Source: Alphaproteobacteria bacterium HGW-Alphaproteobacteria-18
Lineage (GTDB): Bacteria > Pseudomonadota > Alphaproteobacteria > Caulobacterales > Hyphomonadaceae
Direction of reading: 5' to 3'
Assembly: GCA_002841155.1 (NCBI GenBank)
Contig: PHEH01000003.1
Location: 124,001-188,000, forward strand
DNA length: 64,000 nt
Of this stretch, positions 45,822 to 54,206 are shown piece after piece; position 1 is the first letter of the stretch, and every line of letters begins with the position of its first letter. The translations under genes and the position numbers were made by a program. Under the pieces are notes generated by a model. That model saw only the letters and a program-made list of their open reading frames with translations. It was not told where the DNA came from and searched no databases.

Positions 45822-47255
45822 ATGAACAGGGTGTGCGAGCGCTGGTCACAGCCCTCGAAGCCGGCGCAAACAGGGCTGGGCGGACACGCGGGGCGCCCTA
45901 CGTCCAAGCCTGCAGAAATCACTACGCCTTACACCGACTCCTTCGCAGATACGGATTACTCTTACATGTCGATGAGCCCTCCTTCAGGCGCGGCCACGCC
46001 CGGGCGCCCCAGCCAGCCGCCAGGCCTGTCCCCACAGGCGCCTTCCATCAGCGGCTGGCTACCAGACAGGCGCGCCGCACTCGACCGGCTCGAAGATTTT
46101 ATCCCTTACGCCGGCCGCCCTTACGCGCTCAGCCGAAATTTCGATCTGGGTCCGCAGCAGCGCTCCAATATCTCCGGCCTGTCTCCCTGGCTGCGCCACA
46201 GGGTGATCCTCGAAGAAGAGGTACTCGCTGCTGTGCTGCATCAACACGCTCCGGACACAGCAGAAGCCTTCATTCGCGAAGTCTTCTGGCGTGGATATTT
46301 CAAAGGATGGCTGGAGCACAATCCCGCCGTCTGGCACCGCTACCGGCAAAGTGTCAGCCAGCAACTTACCAGGCTGGATTCCCAGCCTGGACTGAACAGC
46401 CGCTACGAAGCTGCGGTTTCCGGCAAATCGGGGATCGCCTGTTTCGATGCCTGGGCCAGCGAACTCATTGCGACGGGGTACCTGCATAATCACGCAAGAA
46501 TGTGGTTTGCCAGCATCTGGATCTTCACACTCCAGCTTCCCTGGGAACTGGGCGCCGATTTCTTCCTGCGCCACCTTCTGGACGGCGATGCGGCATCCAA
46601 TACCTGTTCTTGGCGCTGGGTAGGCGGGCTTCATACACGCGGAAAGACCTATCTGGCACGTGCCGGAAATATTGATCAGTATACACTCGGCCGGTATCCG
46701 CTCCCAGCGGGTTTGGCGGACGTGGCGCTGCCTATTGAGGAAGCGCCCCTGGCGGCCGCCCGCAAGCCCGTGTTGCCTGGTGCTCTGCCACCCGGCGAAC
46801 GGTACGGACTACTCATTACCGAAGAGGATCTGTTTACAGAGACCCTGCCGCTGCCCCAGCCGCCTGAAGTGATTTTTTACCTTCCTGTTCCCGCACGCAG
46901 ATCTCCTGTAGCGGCCTCGGCACCTGTGACGGAGTTTGTCTCATCCCTGATTGCAGAGGCTGCAGGACGGGCCGGTCATCATTTCAGCACTGAGGCCATC
47001 AGCCTGCCGCCGGACGATTGGCAAGCAGCGCTGGCAGAGAATGCCCTCCGGCGGGGAATAAAGCAGATTGCAACGGCCTACCTGCCGGCCGGCCCGGCCC
47101 GCGATCTTGTCACCGCACACTGGCCGGATACTCTTGCCCTGCACGAGGTCGTTCGACCCTATGATCGCGCCGTATGGCCGCATGCCAGCGCAGGCTTCTT
47201 CCGGCTCAAGAAGGCGATCCCAGCTCTACTGCAGGGGCTGATGCCAACTGACTGA
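45822..47255 (+). CDS. Photolyase/cryptochrome-like FAD-binding protein with C-terminal alpha/beta domain
   Basis: 477 residues. The FAD-binding photolyase domain comes early (about 75-290): ALSRNFDLGPQQRSNISGLSPWLRHRVILEEEV, FIREVFWRGYFKGWLE and the CSWRWVGGLHTRGKTYLARAGNI block. A Rossmann-like alpha/beta segment follows (about 315-475: GLLITEEDLFTE, EVIFYLPVPARR, QIATAYLPAGPARDLV). Ordinary photolyases have the alpha/beta antenna domain first, so the order is reversed. The first 75 residues are low-complexity. ATG 45822 follows AGAGGAAA; ATG 45804 has no such site and ATG 45966 is also possible. Confidence 0.8.
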   Translation: MNRVCERWSQPSKPAQTGLGGHAGRPTSKPAEITTPYTDSFADTDYSYMSMSPPSGAATPGRPSQPPGLSPQAPSISGWLPDRRAALDRLEDFIPYAGRPYALSRNFDLGPQQRSNISGLSPWLRHRVILEEEVLAAVLHQHAPDTAEAFIREVFWRGYFKGWLEHNPAVWHRYRQSVSQQLTRLDSQPGLNSRYEAAVSGKSGIACFDAWASELIATGYLHNHARMWFASIWIFTLQLPWELGADFFLRHLLDGDAASNTCSWRWVGGLHTRGKTYLARAGNIDQYTLGRYPLPAGLADVALPIEEAPLAAARKPVLPGALPPGERYGLLITEEDLFTETLPLPQPPEVIFYLPVPARRSPVAASAPVTEFVSSLIAEAAGRAGHHFSTEAISLPPDDWQAALAENALRRGIKQIATAYLPAGPARDLVTAHWPDTLALHEVVRPYDRAVWPHASAGFFRLKKAIPALLQGLMPTD

Positions 47256-47270
47256 GTTCCCGGTCCGGGG

Positions 47271-47711
47271 TTAGATTCGGGCGCCGGAAAGGCGCTCATA
47301 CAGGATCTGCATTTCAAGCAGGTTGGCGATCCTGAGCCCGATCTCGACAATATCAAACGGCTTCCCGACAAAATCCCGCGCGCCGAGTGCGAGCGCCCTA
47401 CGGCGTGCGTTGACCGTTGTATCGGCCGTAAGAACAAGGACTGGGCGGAACGCGCCCGGCTTACCTTGCCGCCGGAATGCCTCCAGCAACTGATAACCGT
47501 CCGTACCCGGCATCATGAGATCAAGAAGGACAAGATGAGGATCAAATCGGACAAAGGCCTCCAGGGCCTCCCCCGGATCTGTCAGACACAAAGTATTCTG
47601 GTATCCCTCCCGTTCCAGAAGCGTTTGCAGGAGGAGCACGTTGGCTTCTTCGTCGTCTATGACGAGTATCCGCCGGCTGAGCAGGTCTTTAGTCGCCACA
47701 AAATCTGTCAC
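47271..47711 (-). CDS. Single-domain response regulator
   Basis: 146 residues, a CheY-like receiver with acidic pair D19/D20, phospho-acceptor D64 in HLVLLDLMMPG, T97 and K117 in VGKPFD. No output domain. It follows the CHASE3 histidine kinase in the same direction with about 30 bases between, so it is the probable phosphate acceptor. Confidence 0.9.
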   Translation of the reverse strand: MTDFVATKDLLSRRILVIDDEEANVLLLQTLLEREGYQNTLCLTDPGEALEAFVRFDPHLVLLDLMMPGTDGYQLLEAFRRQGKPGAFRPVLVLTADTTVNARRRALALGARDFVGKPFDIVEIGLRIANLLEMQILYERLSGARI

Positions 47712-47740
47712 TGCAAACTCCCAAATTCAGATTCCCGTTT

Positions 47741-49684
47741 TCAGCCGGATGAGCAGGGCCGTCCCGCCGGCAGCGTAAACCAGAACACAGCGCCTCTGCC
47801 GGAGGGCCGCTTTGCGAACCCGATTTCTCCACCCATCGCCTCGACAAGCCGCTTGGACAAGGCGAGGCCAAGCCCTGTACCTTCGGTCCCGCGAACCTTG
47901 CTATGCCCCAGCCGGTCAAACGGCGTGAAGAGGCGCGAAACATCAGCGGCATCGACACCAGGGCCTTCATCCCTGATCTCAAACCGGACGCGGTTGTTTT
48001 CTTCGCGCCAGGCCAACTCTACGATCTCGCCATCACGCGCATACTTTGCAGCATTCGTGAGAAGGTTGAGCATCACCTGAATCGTACGTCGGCGGTCTGC
48101 CCGGACTGACAGACCCGGCGTGGGACTTTCCAGAACGAGGCGAAGCCCCGCAGCTCGCAATAAGGGTGAGGCAAGATCACGGGCTTCATCAAATACGTCC
48201 TGAAGACTGATATCGCTCAACTTCAGATCTGCGCCCCCGGCTTCAATACTGGATATATCGAGAAGCTCGTCAATCAGGGAGAGGAGGTGGCGTCCGGCCT
48301 TGAGAATTTGCTGCACGGCGCTGCTGTGGGTGGCTGACATTTGTGCTTCATCCAGCTCCAGCACCTGTGCAAACCCGAGTATCGCACTCATTGGTGTACG
48401 GAGTTCATGGCTGGTCCTTGATAGAAATTCACTCTTTGCAAGGCTGGCCGCCACCGCCTCCTCGCGTGCGACCAGCAGTGCTTCTTCTGCGCGCCTGCGG
48501 TCTGTCATATCCCGCGTAACCTTGGCGAAGCCGCGCAATACGCCGGTCTCGTCCCGTAGCGCTGTCACCACCACATTAGCCCAGAACCGCCCGCCATCCT
48601 TGCGCAGGCGCCACCCTTCATCTTCGGCCGTCCCGTTACGAGCGGCACGGGAGAGGATTTCAGATGGCAGGAAGGTGCGCGTCTCTGCAGGATAGAAACG
48701 GGAGAAATGCTGGCCGAGTATTTCATCGGCGTGCCATCCCTTGATACGCTGGGCGCCCGTATTCCAGCTCGTCACATAGCCATCCGGATCCAGCGCAAAG
48801 ATGCCATAGTCCCGCACGCCTTCGATAACCAACCGGAACCGCTCCTCGCCTTCGCGAAGTGCCTGCTCGCGGGCTCGCAGAAGCGCGCTAGCCCGTTCCA
48901 GCCGGCTTGCAAGGTTGCCGATCTCATCCCTGTTCTGAGGAAAGGCTTCCAGTTCAAGCCCTTGCTCAAGGCGATGGGCGTTGCCTTCCAGACGCTGAAC
49001 CCGCCGGACAATGCCGGTCGAAAAGAGATAGACTGCCAGAAGGCTGCCCAGAAGCCCGACGATCCCGCTCACCGTCGTAAGGCCAAGGTACCTGGCACGC
49101 ACATCATCGACACGCTGACGGCGCACATCCAGCAGATCGCTTTCCAGTCTCTGGATCAGGTCGATTTCCTGGCGCAAGGCGTCAAGGACGGCCTTATTGG
49201 ACTCCAGCGCGACCTGCATCGCTTGAGTATCTGAATCGCCGGAGCCTTCCCTTGCCCGGTCAAGTAGCGCGGAAAGACCCGACCGTTTCTGGCCGGTGAG
49301 CAGGACGACCCGCTCGAAACGCTCACGGACGTTCTGATCCTGAATGCTCTTATCAAGTCGCTCCAGTGTCGCGGGCAGCTCTGCCTCAGCTTTGTGATAA
49401 GGATCTAGAAAACGGGCCTGCCGGGTCAGCAGGTAACCCCGCACCCCGCCGGCTGCTTCGGCAAGCAGAGCGTGAACCTGATGGGTATCCCGCTGGATTG
49501 CAAAGGCGAGACGCACATCGTCTTCGGCAACCGTCTCGGCCCGGCTTGCCAGGAACAGCAAGGTCAGCGCGCTGATGAGGATCGCAAGGGGCAGCGCGAC
49601 AACCACAAGACCTTTGACGGTCAAGGGCTGGTCAGCCCAGACCCGTGTGATTGCCGGTATCGGAGAAGCGGTTTTCACAGACAT
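47741..49684 (-). CDS. CHASE3-HAMP-PAS sensor histidine kinase
   Basis: 647 residues: TM1 about 24-46, periplasmic CHASE3 about 50-190, TM2 about 203-225, HAMP about 226-275, PAS about 283-395, HisKA with H426 in SRTSHELRTP, and HATPase (NAAKYARDGEI, RDEGPGVD, GTGLGLALSKRLVEAMGG). No receiver is fused; the adjacent gene supplies one. It starts four bases after the stop of the NarL-type regulator gene, so all four signalling genes form one minus-strand operon. Confidence 0.9.
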   Translation of the reverse strand: MSVKTASPIPAITRVWADQPLTVKGLVVVALPLAILISALTLLFLASRAETVAEDDVRLAFAIQRDTHQVHALLAEAAGGVRGYLLTRQARFLDPYHKAEAELPATLERLDKSIQDQNVRERFERVVLLTGQKRSGLSALLDRAREGSGDSDTQAMQVALESNKAVLDALRQEIDLIQRLESDLLDVRRQRVDDVRARYLGLTTVSGIVGLLGSLLAVYLFSTGIVRRVQRLEGNAHRLEQGLELEAFPQNRDEIGNLASRLERASALLRAREQALREGEERFRLVIEGVRDYGIFALDPDGYVTSWNTGAQRIKGWHADEILGQHFSRFYPAETRTFLPSEILSRAARNGTAEDEGWRLRKDGGRFWANVVVTALRDETGVLRGFAKVTRDMTDRRRAEEALLVAREEAVAASLAKSEFLSRTSHELRTPMSAILGFAQVLELDEAQMSATHSSAVQQILKAGRHLLSLIDELLDISSIEAGGADLKLSDISLQDVFDEARDLASPLLRAAGLRLVLESPTPGLSVRADRRRTIQVMLNLLTNAAKYARDGEIVELAWREENNRVRFEIRDEGPGVDAADVSRLFTPFDRLGHSKVRGTEGTGLGLALSKRLVEAMGGEIGFAKRPSGRGAVFWFTLPAGRPCSSG

Positions 49685-49687
49685 GTC

Positions 49688-50335
49688 CTATCCGGCAGAA
49701 TGACTTGCCCGGACTGCCAGCACGGCAGCCTCTGTCCGGTCGGATACACCCAGCTTGGCAATAATCCGCTCCACATGCACCTTCACGGTCGCCGGACTGA
49801 TGGAAAGCTCCCGCCCGATCGATTTGTTCGTATGCCCCAGCGTTACAAGGTCCAGTACTTGGCGCTCCCGGGCGGTTAGCCGGGCCAAAAGGGCCCTTTC
49901 AGGGACATGGTCTGCCGGGCGCTGCAATGCGCGGGCAAGAAGGCTCGACGGGATGGCTGTTTGACCGGCCAGAACCTGCTCAACGGCAGTCTTAATTTCG
50001 CAGAGGCTTGAATCCTTCAGCACGTAGCCCGCCGCGCCCGCGGCAAGGGACGCCCGGACATATTCGGGCATATCATGAAGCGTTACCATCAGGACGCGAA
50101 TGGCCGGATTGAGCGCGCGCAGCTGTGCCGCTGTCTCAAGGCCGTCCATCCCTTGTCCCAGGCGGATATCCAGCAACACCAGCTCAGGTGACAGTTCAGA
50201 AGCCATAGTGACCGCCTCTTCTCCGCTCGCCGCTTCGCCTACGACGTCATATCCTGCTCCGAGAAGGATGACCCGCAATCCTTCGCGGGCAAGCGCGTGA
50301 TCATCCACGACAAGAATGCGGGGCGGCGGGCTCAT
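49688..50335 (-). CDS. NarL/FixJ-type response regulator
   Basis: 215 residues: receiver (1-120) with D10/D11/D12 region and phospho-acceptor D56 in LVLLDIRLG, and a LuxR-type helix-turn-helix (about 148-210, LTARERQVLDLVTLGHTNKSIGRELSISPATVKVH). It overlaps the stop of the upstream kinase by four bases (ATGA), a classical cognate pair. The palindrome at 51451-51466 ahead of the operon is a candidate binding site. Confidence 0.92.
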   Translation of the reverse strand: MSPPPRILVVDDHALAREGLRVILLGAGYDVVGEAASGEEAVTMASELSPELVLLDIRLGQGMDGLETAAQLRALNPAIRVLMVTLHDMPEYVRASLAAGAAGYVLKDSSLCEIKTAVEQVLAGQTAIPSSLLARALQRPADHVPERALLARLTARERQVLDLVTLGHTNKSIGRELSISPATVKVHVERIIAKLGVSDRTEAAVLAVRASHSAG

Positions 50336-51393
50336 CCAGCCCCCCTCTCGAGCAGTGCCCGAACCTCGACACCCCCCTCACGCCCGAAGCGGACAATAAG
50401 CTCACCTCCAAGCGCCATTATCCGTTCACGCATGATCTCATGCCCGATTTTCTGGCCCTCCTCGGCAAGGGTCTCCTTATTTTGCCCCGCAAGCCCCTTC
50501 CCGTTATCCTTCACTCTCAGGTGCCAGCGCGCAAGATCAGGTTCCGCCGCAAGGACAATGTCGACCCGGCAAGGCCCGCCGGCATGCTTACGAATGTTGG
50601 TAAGTGCCTCCTGCGCGATCCTGAAAAACGCTGTTTCAATGACGGGTGGCCAGCGATCAGGGCCGGCTTGCCGAAAGGTAACATCGTATCCCTCTTGGCG
50701 CAGGCCATCAGCCATAGATGAGATGGCAGCGCTGATCCCCAGATCATCCAACGCTGTTGGCCGCAACCCTGAAATGACCCCGCGCAGTTCTCCGACCAGG
50801 GATCTTGCGATTGGCGCCAGCGCGGCTGCTTCGCTCCCCGGCGAGCGCTCACTGATGGCGTCCAGCCTGCGGAAAAGGGCGGCTGCGGTTTGAGCAACCC
50901 CGTCATGCAGGTCATGCGCAACGCGGCGGCGTTCGTCTTCCTGACTCGAAAATATCCGTCCGACCAGATGCTCCAGCTGGCGTTCGCGATCCTTTAGTTT
51001 TCCCAGTAGGTCTTCCCGCTCTCTTGCATGGTCTATACGGTCGATTGCCGTTGCCATCAGCCGGGCGAGCAGGTCCAGGGCGCCACGATCTTCTTCATCG
51101 GCAAGCCGCCTCCGGTTTTCCCAATCTTCGATAACCAGTGTACCGACGCGCCGGGCAGCCGAACCGGGCGCGATGAGAGGGATGCCTTCCCCTTCGTCGA
51201 AAACGACATGCCCTTCAGCGGCGCCCGCAAAAAGGGCCGCCCGGCGAGCACATTGGGACAAGGTCGCGCTGAGGCTGGCAGCATCGGCGAAAGCCAGGTC
51301 ACGTCCCGCCTCGAACAGGAGGCTCAGTCGCGCCGCGCGCGCCTCCGAGGCCCTGTAGAGATCCCGCAGGGCGGAAACGGTTTCTGACTGCAT
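50332..51393 (-). CDS. NarX/DegS-type sensor histidine kinase with GAF domain
   Basis: 353 residues without membrane helices: a GAF-like N-terminal sensor (about 25-120), a coiled coil (120-150), HisKA_3 dimerisation with H163 in RVAHDLHDGVAQ, and HATPase (RIAQEALTNIRKHAGG, RVKDNGKGL). It is cytoplasmic, so it senses an internal signal; two Cys (C48 and one later) are not obviously placed as ligands. Kinase for the coupled NarL-type regulator. Confidence 0.9.
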   Translation of the reverse strand: MQSETVSALRDLYRASEARAARLSLLFEAGRDLAFADAASLSATLSQCARRAALFAGAAEGHVVFDEGEGIPLIAPGSAARRVGTLVIEDWENRRRLADEEDRGALDLLARLMATAIDRIDHAREREDLLGKLKDRERQLEHLVGRIFSSQEDERRRVAHDLHDGVAQTAAALFRRLDAISERSPGSEAAALAPIARSLVGELRGVISGLRPTALDDLGISAAISSMADGLRQEGYDVTFRQAGPDRWPPVIETAFFRIAQEALTNIRKHAGGPCRVDIVLAAEPDLARWHLRVKDNGKGLAGQNKETLAEEGQKIGHEIMRERIMALGGELIVRFGREGGVEVRALLERGAG

Positions 51394-51450
51394 CTTGAAG
51401 GCTGCCTGCTATTCCTGACCACTTATTTAGGGCGCTCAGGCAGCACGGCA

Positions 51451-51466
51451 TAGGCCGAACGGCCTA
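51451..51466. promoter_or_regulatory. Palindromic operator candidate
   Basis: TAGGCCG-AA-CGGCCTA is a 16-bp inverted repeat with 7-bp perfect arms, in the gap between the divergent kinase operon and the secreted-protein gene. It suits a dimeric LuxR-type regulator such as the one encoded at 49688. Confidence 0.5.
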
Positions 51467-51581
51467 GGCAAGCTGGTTAGCCATCCGGCTTAGGGGCTTC
51501 TTGCGCCGCGACAACATCTCTTCGGTCAGTACCGGCCAGTATCCATGCAGGCCGGCATGGCACCCAGAAGGAGATACAGGA

Positions 51582-52172
51582 ATGAAACACACCGCCCATC
51601 TCGTCAGCGCCGCCGCGCTTTTCGCCCTGATCGTACCGGCCGCTGGCGCAACGCCCAGCGATACGGCCCTCGCAATTGTGAACACAAAGGCACCTGCCGC
51701 CATCACCGAGGCAGATGTCATCGCAGCCCAGAATGCCTGGGGCGAGGCCTTGGTCACGATTGCCACGACCTACGACACACAGGGCTTCGACGAGGCCCGT
51801 GACATTGCCGAAGATATCATTGAGGCCGCATACAATTACGAGGACGGCCCGGTGCTTTTCAAACCCACGCTGGCCGCGCCCCCCACAACCTTCCGCACCA
51901 CGGCAGATGGCGCGCTCGCCTATTTCGTCGGCAAGGATGAAAACTTCCCGGGAGACACAGGCTTCGCCCTCAAGGGCTGGCGCAGTTACAGTGTCGAGAA
52001 TTCCGCAATCTACATTGACGGCAACACCGCCATCTCAATGGGCAACGTGCACCTGACCGACGCGGCCGGCAACAGGACGACTGTCGACAAGACCTGGGCC
52101 TGGACGCGCGCCGAAGACGGTTCGCTCCAGCTCGTGCTGCACCATTCCTCCCTGCCTTATTCTGCCGACTGA
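51582..52172 (+). CDS. Exported SnoaL-like protein (often mislabelled phosphoribosyl-AMP cyclohydrolase)
   Basis: 196 residues with a signal peptide (to about residue 24, PAAGA) and one NTF2/SnoaL-like domain (WGEALVTIATTYDTQG; GALAYFVGKDENFPGDTGFALKGW; HHSSLPY at the end). Relatives carry the phosphoribosyl-AMP cyclohydrolase label in databases, but this exported fold has nothing in common with HisI. Function unknown. AAGGAGATACAGGA precedes the ATG. Divergent from the two-component operon, hence a likely target. Confidence 0.75.
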   Translation: MKHTAHLVSAAALFALIVPAAGATPSDTALAIVNTKAPAAITEADVIAAQNAWGEALVTIATTYDTQGFDEARDIAEDIIEAAYNYEDGPVLFKPTLAAPPTTFRTTADGALAYFVGKDENFPGDTGFALKGWRSYSVENSAIYIDGNTAISMGNVHLTDAAGNRTTVDKTWAWTRAEDGSLQLVLHHSSLPYSAD

Positions 52173-52192
52173 CCTCTCACCGCGCAGACCCG

Positions 52193-52230
52193 CCCCGGAC
52201 AGTTCCCTGCCTGTCCGGGGCATCTTTTTC
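52193..52230 (+). terminator. Rho-independent terminator
   Basis: CCCCGGACAG (52193-52202) pairs perfectly with CTGTCCGGGG (52211-52220), eight-base loop, followed by CATCTTTTTC. It ends the SnoaL-like transcript, although the next gene begins only 21 bases later and may depend on read-through. Confidence 0.85.
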
Positions 52231-52250
52231 TAACCCCTGAAGAGACATCC

Positions 52251-52994
52251 ATGCGTCATTTCGTGATCGCCATTGCAACTGTACTTGCCTGGAACGCCCT
52301 GCCTGGCGCAGCCTTGGCCCAGTCCCTGACAGGGAATGTCGGATCAGCCGGCATTTCCCCCGGCGACCGATCCGCAGAAGTGCGCGCCGGTATGGATAAC
52401 GAGGGAAACCTCGCTAGCCGGATTCACTATGATCAGGCGCTGACCGGCTGGTATCAGGTCCGCGCGATTGCTGCCTTTGAACGCCCCGACGGAGGGGACA
52501 CAGAGTTCAGTGGGCTAACCCTGGAAAACTGGTTTCAGTGGTCTGAGGAAAACAAGGATGGCTCCGGCTTCAATGGGGGATTGCGCTTTGCGTATACGCT
52601 TTCTGATGAAGGGGAAGCTGATGAGGCAGCTGTTCGCATGACGCTTACGGACAAGTTTGCGCAGGGCTGGGAATGGCGGGCGAATCTGATTTTTGAAACC
52701 GAGACGGGCGGCGGGCGCGAAGAAGGGGTCGGACTGGAGACGCGCCTCCAGCTGAGCCGTGCTGTCGACCTGACCTGGCTAGGAACACCTGATTGGCGGT
52801 TTGGTGGCGAAATGTTCAGTGAATATGGCATCACCGACAATATTCGGGGGTTTAAAGATCAGGCCCACCAGGCCGGGCCCGTTTTCAAGGCAGAATGGGG
52901 AAATGGCATCTATCTCCAGACTGCGCTCCGCGCCGGGCTCACCGATGGCGCCGATGACTGGATGGCGAAAATCTTCATTGGAAGGACGCTGTAA
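52251..52994 (+). CDS. Putative outer-membrane beta-barrel protein
   Basis: 247 residues with a signal peptide (to about 24, GAALAQ) and alternating amphipathic strands across the rest, ending MAKIFIGRTL. No family recognised with certainty; it resembles small porin-like or transporter barrels. It follows the SnoaL-like gene in the same direction behind a terminator and AAGAGA ribosome binding site. Confidence 0.6.
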   Translation: MRHFVIAIATVLAWNALPGAALAQSLTGNVGSAGISPGDRSAEVRAGMDNEGNLASRIHYDQALTGWYQVRAIAAFERPDGGDTEFSGLTLENWFQWSEENKDGSGFNGGLRFAYTLSDEGEADEAAVRMTLTDKFAQGWEWRANLIFETETGGGREEGVGLETRLQLSRAVDLTWLGTPDWRFGGEMFSEYGITDNIRGFKDQAHQAGPVFKAEWGNGIYLQTALRAGLTDGADDWMAKIFIGRTL

Positions 52995-53170
52995 CTTACT
53001 CAGCTCCCTGATCCAGACCATCTAATTGGAGACATCGTTAGCCTAGCTTTCCAGTTGCAGATGGGCGTCAACACCTGTTGAGCGGAGCTTTTGAGTAATT
53101 CAGGCGAGGCCGGCCGGGCCCGGCGGGCGATCGTCACCGGAGCGAAGTCGCCAAGGGATGCGTTTGGGCG

Positions 53171-53316
53171 TCAGAATTTTTTTGATGCGATATCCTTTAG
53201 CACTGCATTGTCCAGCATCGCCTTGGCAAGCAGGCGCTTCAGATCGCTGTCCTGGATCTTCAGCTTGTAAAAAGTCGCCTCAGACAGTCCTTTCGCGCAG
53301 AAATCGCATGCGATTT
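53171..53316 (-). pseudogene. IS3-family transposase OrfA remnant
   Basis: Minus-strand reading: FCAKGLSEATFYKLK, then DLKRLLAKAMLDNAVLKDIA and a stop. This is the C-terminal half of an IS3/IS407-group OrfA (xTFYxWK...KLLAEAMLDNAxLKDI) with the segment between the helix-turn-helix and the leucine zipper deleted. No OrfB follows. Confidence 0.8.
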
Positions 53317-53664
53317 CTGATCGCTCAAGTCCGGAAGATATTTGCCCTTACACATCTAAAGCGTAAGGCATCGAATAGGGCGCTTACGCGGAAGGGTCGG
53401 AAAGTCGTTTTTCAGGTCCCGCTTAGCGTACCCATCGCCCGGACACTTCGATTACGGCCTCGCGTATTGTGAATTCTTTGCCCCAGCATCCAGATACCGC
53501 CCAGATGCATTGTGATCTTCATTATCCAAATCTTTCATGGACGCGCGATAGCCGCGCCTTACGATTGGATTCTATCGGTCACAGTTCCCCTTGGATATTG
53601 ACCCGGTACCTTCGTCAGACGCCCAAAACTCGGCCATACATCGCATTGCGTCAGATAGGCTGGA

Positions 53665-53869
53665 TGTGCAGCAAATTGTGTAGCAACGTTCGAGCAGCGG
53701 AAGAATGAAGCAAAGAAATAATAAAAAACACAAAAATATCAAGGTGTTATGCGAAAAATCTGGCGGAGAGGAAGTGCTTCTCCACCGCCACGGAAATCAC
53801 ATAGTACTTTGTTTTATTTAAGTATATTACACATCGTGTGCAGCAGTTTGTGCAGCAAAATGTGCAGCA
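53665..53869 (+). repeat. Attachment-like site C: left arm, core, right arm
   Basis: Left-arm TGTGYAGCA repeats at 53665 and 53677; core CTGGCGGAGAGGAAG from 53760; right-arm repeats at 53837, 53849 and 53861. The core-to-arm distance is 77 bp, as at site B. Similarity to site B spans about 260 bp (from about 53620). The right half of the core palindrome carries a two-base interruption here (TCTCCACCGCCA). Confidence 0.65.
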
Positions 53870-54167
53870 TATTTTGGAGGACCAGTCTAGTTTCAGAGTC
53901 GGTCAGGCTCCTGCAGCAAGATGGATACTGCCGGCCGCAAGACTGAGCAGCCGGGTGCTCAGAAGCACCGACGCGCAGGCCTAGCCAAGCTGAAACCTGC
54001 CGTGTGAGGACACTCAATCCAGCCGCTTAAAGAGAGTATGTTCAGTCCGGCGTCACACCTCGCTTCGCCGTTGAAGGCCATCAACGTTTGGAAGAATGAC
54101 GGTTCCCCTGCCTCCGCAAATGAGCCGGATGGCCCCCAGATCGAACCTGCTCATCGCAGCGCATCTT

Positions 54168-54206
54168 GCCATTTACCGGCAAATATGTATTTTGCCGGTA
54201 AATGGC
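54168..54206. promoter_or_regulatory. Long inverted repeat overlapping a start codon
   Basis: GCCATTTACCGGCAAA (54168-54183) and TTTGCCGGTAAATGGC (54191-54206) are perfect 16-bp arms with a seven-base centre. The second arm contains the ATG (54202-54204) of the following gene, which has no ribosome binding site. It could be an autorepressor operator or an RNA hairpin that hides the start. Confidence 0.65.

Larger units (their letters stand above)
52995..54201. other. 1.2-kb gap: IS3 relic, attachment-like site C, inverted repeat
   Basis: No intact gene. It contains an IS3-family orfA remnant on the minus strand (53171-53316), the complete attachment-like site C (53665-53869) and the inverted repeat over the next start codon. 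The parts at 53320-53600 and 53880-54160 show nothing I can identify. Several short frames here have no ribosome binding site. Confidence 0.6.

Noticed and set aside
45833-46489. A 218-codon frame shifted against the photolyase-like gene
   Set aside because: Arg-rich shadow typical of GC-rich genes; the photolyase frame holds the conserved motifs.
53158-53472. A plus-strand frame of 104 codons
   Set aside because: The opposite strand holds the IS3 OrfA remnant, which explains the sequence better.
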